The position numbers and the translations under genes were made by a program. This document shows, piece by piece, positions 58,342 to 64,000 of a stretch of 64,000 bases of DNA. The notes below the pieces were generated by a model, which did no database searches, was not told the DNA's origin, and was given only the letters and a program-made list of their open reading frames with translations. The stretch comes from Dryococelus australis (Eukaryota; Arthropoda; Insecta; Phasmatodea; Phasmatidae), in NCBI GenBank assembly GCA_029891345.1, contig CM057000.1, positions 129,679,338 through 129,743,337 of the forward strand, read 5' to 3'. Each line of letters starts with the position of its first letter. Position 1 is the first letter of the stretch.

Positions 58342-60528
58342 CAATTCAAGCCAAATACTAGCTTTTACACACACAAATATTCGATTTCTCCATTTATCAC
58401 TTCTTTGGGACAGCAGCGCGCCTTGCGGCGTGTTTCGTTACTTAAAAGTCTCCAATAAGAAATAACGTTTTGTTCCCAACCTGCGTAGAAAACTTAATGC
58501 TGGATTTACAATAACCCGACAGTCCGACAAAACAGCCCCGACACCGACGGAAATTTTTCGTCAGCCAATCAGAAGCAAGTTCACCCAGACAAAATCGCAG
58601 CGCCGACAGCCCAACCAAAAAAAAAAAAACTTATAAAACAAAATTTCGTGCAGATTTCACTTCTGTGGTAAATTTTACTCAGAATCTTTTTTTTTATGTG
58701 TACAATTTGGTTATGTTGTAGCAGAAAGCTGTAGAATTTACGAAAATAAATATTTGTGAAAAAATTACTTTCCGCCAAAATAAAAAATAATACTTTGTTT
58801 ACGAAATTGCCAAAATACAATAGTGCACAATGTCTTGTGATTTCATTGCATTCTAAAGAGAACGTATAGCAAGTTACTGGCTATTCTAGGATTTGCCGAA
58901 AGCCACGCGACACTTGTCGAATGCAAACTGTCGGGGTATTGTAAACACTGGGCTATGTAATTATGGTGGCGGAAATGGTCGGACTGAGATGTCGTGTTAG
59001 ACTTTTGGGATAAACTCGTCTTGGCATTGCAAATCAAGCATTAGTCCTGTAAACAGCTGTTGCTATGGCAATAGCAGTGACTGTCTGTGAAGCAGATAAT
59101 CTTTACAAAAAAAAAAAAAAAAAAAAAAGCCAACATTCAGCTTAATGTCAACAGGTCCAGTATGCCAGCACAAGAATTTTGTCGCAGGAACAATGTTCAC
59201 ACGACTACATTTAGAACGGTCAAATAAGTACATCCTTTCATCGAATAGACTGTATCAACATATTGCTCGTTGACTTGCAAGCACACTTTAAAAACACTTT
59301 ATTTGTGGCAACATACGTTTTGTTGCCGCAAGAAAAACATACCTTTCGTTAAACTTGAACCACCCCAAAGTGGGTTTGCCACAAAGAAATCATTTTTGTT
59401 TTATCTGTAATATATTAATGTTAATGATAAATTTCCATCGTGGTTACAACAGTTCAGCAGTATCCTTTGTGATGATTTCACTTAACTATATTTTGGACGT
59501 TAAACAATTTTGTCGATGATCGAAAACTATCTAAGGAATTTGTTATTTGGTAGCGTAGCATTTTGAAAAATTCGTTAGGTACTGAAAACTATATGAACCG
59601 AAATAAAGCATTTAGCAACATTATTTGGTATGCAGCAACCTCTCTTTACTGTAAATAAAACAGCCCCAAGGAATTTTTTTCTTTTCTACTAGGGAAATTA
59701 ATATTTAAATCAAATCAAGTTAATATTTCAATAAGATCAAATTTTTACAAAAAAAAATAATAATAACAACAAACAAAAATTTCTTTAACCTTTCCTTTGA
59801 ATTACAGCAAGATTTTGTTAGTGCAAGCAAAACAACGTCAGAGAAACCCTTTTCTTTTAAGTACGAAAAGATTTCAACGTAGGCTGTTGGGGTAGGTGAG
59901 ACTCGTGTATAGGAAATCACGTACAGAAACCCGGACCTTGGGCAACGCAAATGCAGTGTGGGATATTTGCCGTCACTTGTCGACCAGACGAACACTTGTG
60001 TCTCATCCTGTCCTTGGACTTCGCAGACCTTGGGAGACAGTCTCCGGGAAGTGCGAATTCGACCATCAACGCTGCTTCCAGTCGCACGCGGCCCTGTGAA
60101 CGTACCTTCTCTCTTTAGCACCTGTGTCGTGGTAACAGTCTCCCAGTGTCAATGCAAGGTAGTTCGCAGCTAATGTGACGTCAGGTGAAGGAAGGGCTAT
60201 GGAACGGCCTTGCAGTGCGGGATTCCTCGCAACATACCATTAAGAAACCAAGTTTTAACTACAGGGTCGCCACCCCCTGAAAATGTCATGTCACCCATTA
60301 CATAAATACATAACCAGTAATAACGTAATATAATCCAATACATCACGAGGTATTCCAATAATCAGACAGGTTTTAAGAGGATGACAAGACATGCGGACCA
60401 CCCTTACACATTGAAAAAAAAATGAAAATGCTTCAGGGGGTGACAAGACACATGGGCCATCCTGAACACAGTATTTTTTGATGGGTTCAGATTTATTGGC
60501 AAGCTATTTGAATGGCGTTAACATTTAC
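57681..60528. other. intergenic stretch with a long TA microsatellite
   Basis: (TA)37 at 58267-58340 and an A22 run near 59,107. A 133-codon minus ORF (60121-59720) is unrecognised. No gene seen. Confidence 0.45.
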
Positions 60529-60953
60529 ATAAAGGCTGTTCACGGTAAACTGAGTACTTTTGAAAGCCCTGCTTATGATCTACTTGTACTCACATTCCGT
60601 ATATTTCCGCTATGTGTAAAATTAACGTAGCCACGGGCCTCGTTAATTTATCCATGCGTCGGTCAAGTAAAACTGTCGAATTATTAGAAAAGTAAATATT
60701 TTACAATTTGGTTCATTCTTGCTCTTGCATGCATTAAGAGCATATAAAGTAAAACAAATAATTTCAATATTCTCAAATGTTTGCCTAACACTTTTAATCC
60801 AACGTTAAAACATGGAACTACTTTGTCTCCGTCGTTACCAACTTTGCAGGATGCAAGTCATTCAGTGTGACTGTTAAAACACGTGCAAGTAGGGGCAGTG
60901 AGATTTTTCATAAGTTGATTTCAAAAGTGTTCACTTTAGAGTGAAAAGCCTTT
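60529..60953 (+). mobile_element. family A element
   Basis: TAAAGGCTGTTCACGGTAAA start and ctttagagtgaaaagccttt end with TA. Interior complete. Confidence 0.7.
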
Positions 60954-60967
60954 ACAAATAGGTGACA

Positions 60968-60985
60968 CAACAACAACAACAACAA
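60968..60985. repeat. (CAA)6 microsatellite
   Basis: Pure short tract immediately after a family A element. Confidence 0.85.
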
Positions 60986-61259
60986 AGATTAAGTATTACT
61001 CCAGTCTCCGGCGGATTACCATTACTGGAGTTGAGGCGCAGCATCAGTTATGTTTGATTATTTTAGTAATGGTCCACCTCATGGGGCCTACTTGACCGTG
61101 TCCACACAGAGCGCCCAGTGGCAACACAGTGGCACATCACCACTCGACACCGCGGGAGGTAGGGAGGGGAGAGGCGTGGTCTCATCCACCACCCGTAATT
61201 ATGTTCTTACATCACGGGATAGGCCCACTATCGACATACCATACCTGCATTGGTTACCA

Positions 61260-61857
61260 CCGGCCAGTCTAATGCCCGGTTGCACCATCGTGGTTCGTAA
61301 CTCGAGCCGAGATCGGATCTAAGATCGACACAGAAAACTGTTGCACCATTCGACTTCAGAGCTGGACTGGAGATCGAGATGAAGTTCATTTCGAACCGCC
61401 GAAATTGGCGGTTCAGAATTTCGATCCGAGATCGGCAGCCATCGTCGACAAATTTAGTTTGAAAGTACGCCAACAGATAGAACTACATTTGATTGTTTTC
61501 TTGGGAAATTAAAAAAGCATTTTACGAACTTGAATATTATTCAGCAAAATTCGCACAACAATAATTTGCTTAAAACAGATAAAACATCGCACATATATTT
61601 CTAGCTATAGTGAAAAATACGTCTACTTCCATGACGTCATATATCACTAACCAATAGAAAAATCTGTCTCATACTTAATATCGATCTCTCACTTTGGGAC
61701 CAAGATCGACGAATCGGAGATCTATAATCATGAAATTTCGTTGGTGCAACACTTTTACATTGGAACCAAGATCAAACTGGATCCATATTCGGAACTAAGA
61801 TCATTCGATCTCGGATCGGGGAAGATTTTGGTGCAACCGGGCATCAGGCTGGTCGGG
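61260..61857. mobile_element. palindromic element with GCCCGGTTGCACCA ends
   Basis: Left ccggccagtctaatgcccgg, then ttgcacca, is mirrored at the right by tggtgcaaccgggcatcagg. Inner inverted arms are rich in gagatcgagat/atctcggatcg. It is about 598 bp and non-coding. The superfamily is not assigned, as no clear target duplication was seen. Confidence 0.65.
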
Positions 61858-62327
61858 GTATAACGGCCAATATGATTGTCTCAATTCTATTATGCTGTGC
61901 TTGTCGTAGAACAAAGCACGCTGGTTGCGATCTTCCAACCACCGCCATCACGAGTCCATCCTCAGTCCGACCTCTGGGCGCCGGGGTTAGGGGGTGGATC
62001 CACGGACCCATACCACCTTTCTTCAGGGCGAGGTCACCCCCCCCCCCTCCTGGGCTAAGGAAACCTCTAGGGGAAAGTGAGGTCCGCCCATGATCCTCCT
62101 TCCTTTCTTCGCAGGTTCTTCACCTTGGCAGGCTAGTACCCCAACCCGAGAGTCGTCCATTTCCATAGCGTGAATTACTTCACATTGACATTCAGCTTTC
62201 GGGCCCTGCTGAACGTAAAGGAGTCGACCAGCCCATATCCAAGCCCAACCGTCACCATCGCCCATGATTTACGCTAAGCCTAAAATACAGTTACCCATTT
62301 CAACAAAACTATTTGATATAGTAGGTA
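61858..62327. other. unassigned intergenic sequence
   Basis: Contains a C15 run at about 62,037-62,048. No features recognised. Confidence 0.3.
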
Positions 62328-63262
62328 TACAGAATTTTGGGAAATTAAACGCCCTAACTGCGGGAGATGATCCCTTACAACAAATAAAGTCGAAAATATA
62401 AAGCACGCCATATACCTAAACGGAATATTAAATGAGATATGAGCCTCTGAATATTGGGCATTGAAAACGTATTTTCGCAGAATGCCATGTGCATCGCCTA
62501 CAAGTCCGCAGCAGAAAGGTGACTTATGCATCCCATGTTGCAGAGACGCATGTGTAATGCTGGCCGTCCTCGGTCTGTGCGCACTGTTCGGCTTGAGGAA
62601 GTGGTACGTCAGCACATCAACAACATGACCTCCACCAGTACACACTCCACAGCTCGCCAAATGGGCGTGTCACAGTCAACCGTGTAGGACGTACTGGGGG
62701 CATATAGCCGTCACACGCTCCATAGCGCGCCAAATGGGCGTGTCACAGTCAACCGTGTAGGACGTACTGGGGGCATATAGCCGTCACACGCTCCATAGCG
62801 CGCCAAATGGGCGTGTCACAGTCAACCGTGTAGGACGTACTGGGGGCATATAGCCGTCACACGCTCCATAGCGCGCCAAATGGGCGTGTCACAGTCAACC
62901 GTGTAGGACGTACTGGGGGCATATAGCCGTCACACGCTCCATAGCGCGCCAAATGGGCGTGTCACAGTCAACCGTGTAGGACGTACTGGGGCATATAGCC
63001 GTCACACGCTCCATAGCGCGCCAAATGGGCGTGTCACAGTCAACCGTGTAGGACGTACTGGGGGTATATAGCCGTCATTCCTGCCGCTGGCAGTAAGTAC
63101 AAGGCATTCAGTGAAAGTATGTTTTCAAACCCCACTTTTCACAGGTTCGCATCTCCTTTAATATTCTGTTTAGGTATTTGGTGTACTTTATATTTTCGAC
63201 TTCATTTTTTCGTAAGGACTTGCCTCCCGCAGTTTGGGCGTTTAATTTTCGAACAAAATGTA
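62328..63262 (+). pseudogene. family E transposon relic with HTH-coding remnant and internal minisatellite
   Basis: Inverted arms of about 115 bases (aattaaacgccctaactgcg and aattaaacgcccaaactgcg) bound it. Inside (62560-62690, +) the translation reads RSVRTVRLEE, then STHSTARQMGVSQSTV and a stop. This is the second helix-turn-helix of the DUF4817-type transposases (consensus STRxIARxxGVSxSTV). The rest is replaced by a tandem repeat. Confidence 0.72.
62655..63077. repeat. 73-bp minisatellite, 5.8 copies
   Basis: Unit starts at 62655, 62728, 62801, 62874, 62947 and 63019. Copies are almost identical; the fifth is 72 bp (one G fewer) and the last has a ggtata variant. The unit begins inside the transposase HTH codons (cgccaaatgggcgtgtcaca). 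Confidence 0.95.
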
Positions 63263-64000
63263 CACTCCAATTTAAATTTTTCGAACATTTTACGAGAAAT
63301 TAGGAACATAAACCACAAAATCAATAAATTATATTTTATTTGCAACTCTAGGATATTGAAATTTATATGCCAAGAAGAAAACATTTAAAACAAGATTTTT
63401 TAACAGGAATTTTTTAAAATATTAAATTAGGTAATTTTTTTTAACATATTTGTTATTTTAATTTAGTATAATATACATTCGTTAAATTTTTTCAAGGTTT
63501 ATTATTATGTATGTACTTATTTTGTGGTTACTATAAGACATTAATGGCCCCTAAATGGCTTACCAACTGTATTCCAGCAATGGCCACACGTAGTCTATAC
63601 TTATTGCTGGTAAAAGTATGGGTGGCCATCTGTAGGCCATTTTATGGTTGTGAAGTGGTACATCGATGGACTATTACTGGTGCAATTTGACTTATTGTGG
63701 GAATTTTTATGTCTCCCACTCTTCCCAGATAGCTTTTGGTTCTTTCTTCTTTATTCTGTATCTGCTTCCATAAATGTGGGGGAAACTATTAAAGTTTATA
63801 GCGCTGATTTGTGTCAATAACAGCCTCAAGTAACATTTAATTTATAAGCATGAGTACCAAACCTACTTCTGTTTTATATTCTTGAAGGCGTAACACTGTT
63901 GCCTAAAACACTGATAAAATCTCATTATATTAGATGGTTTTACATATAAGTTAGTGAAGACATGATTTAGATGAGGCAGGCGCAAAGGAACAGGGAAGTA
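63263..64000. other. AT-rich intergenic sequence
   Basis: No recognised element, ORF or gene up to the window edge. Confidence 0.35.

Noticed and set aside
58153..58465. ORFs on both strands with IY repeats
   Set aside because: They are translations of the (TA)n microsatellite in both directions.
59720..60121. 133-codon minus-strand ORF upstream of the gene
   Set aside because: The C-terminal half is low-complexity AT-rich translation and the N-terminal half matches nothing that I know.
62655..63077. CRISPR-like regular array
   Set aside because: Units are contiguous 73-bp tandem copies without variable spacers, in a eukaryotic transposon. It is a minisatellite.

Overview
This is eukaryotic nuclear DNA, most likely from a large-genome insect. 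It has GT-AG introns, several hundred bases of transposon debris per kilobase, tRNA-derived SINEs, many palindromic non-autonomous DNA transposons, and one recognisable gene whose closest family is an insect cuticle C-type lectin. The DUF4817-type mariner/IS630 elements are common in polyneopteran insects (cockroaches, termites, crickets, stick insects), so I lean towards that group. The species cannot be settled from this sequence alone.

The gene is on the minus strand and reads from right to left. A TATA box and initiator near 56,440-56,410 precede a short non-coding exon (56,370-56,410) that ends in a perfect donor site. Four coding exons follow, at 22,377-22,277, 19,606-19,412, 14,746-14,541 and 8,173-8,015. 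They join in frame into a 217-residue secreted protein: signal peptide, then one C-type lectin domain with a QPD motif. It looks like the orthologue of Drosophila schlaff (slf, Clect27). The four introns are about 34.0, 2.7, 4.7 and 6.4 kb. The coding exons are well supported. The link of the non-coding exon to this gene across 34 kb is inference.

Layout. 1-4,500: unrecognised sequence with a degenerate tandem repeat. 4,540-6,975: two broken mariner-superfamily transposase copies, a SINE and microsatellites. 7,900-22,377: the coding part of the gene, with introns holding SINEs, TTAA-flanked palindromic elements, a transposase relic and nested miniature elements. 22,378-56,369: intron 1, packed with more than 30 miniature inverted-repeat elements. 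56,411-56,760: GC-rich promoter-proximal DNA. 56,800-64,000: upstream intergenic DNA with more miniature elements, a SINE, a long TA microsatellite, a palindromic element and a minisatellite grown inside a transposon.

The miniature elements fall into families that I name A, B, C (shared outer ends, apparent TA target), D (hAT-like, 8-base target duplications), E (DUF4817 mariner/IS630-like) and the TTAA group. Families A, B and C end in nearly the same terminal sequence but have unrelated interiors, which suggests one shared transposase. Several insertions are nested and so give a relative age order. No second host gene, RNA gene or CRISPR array was seen.
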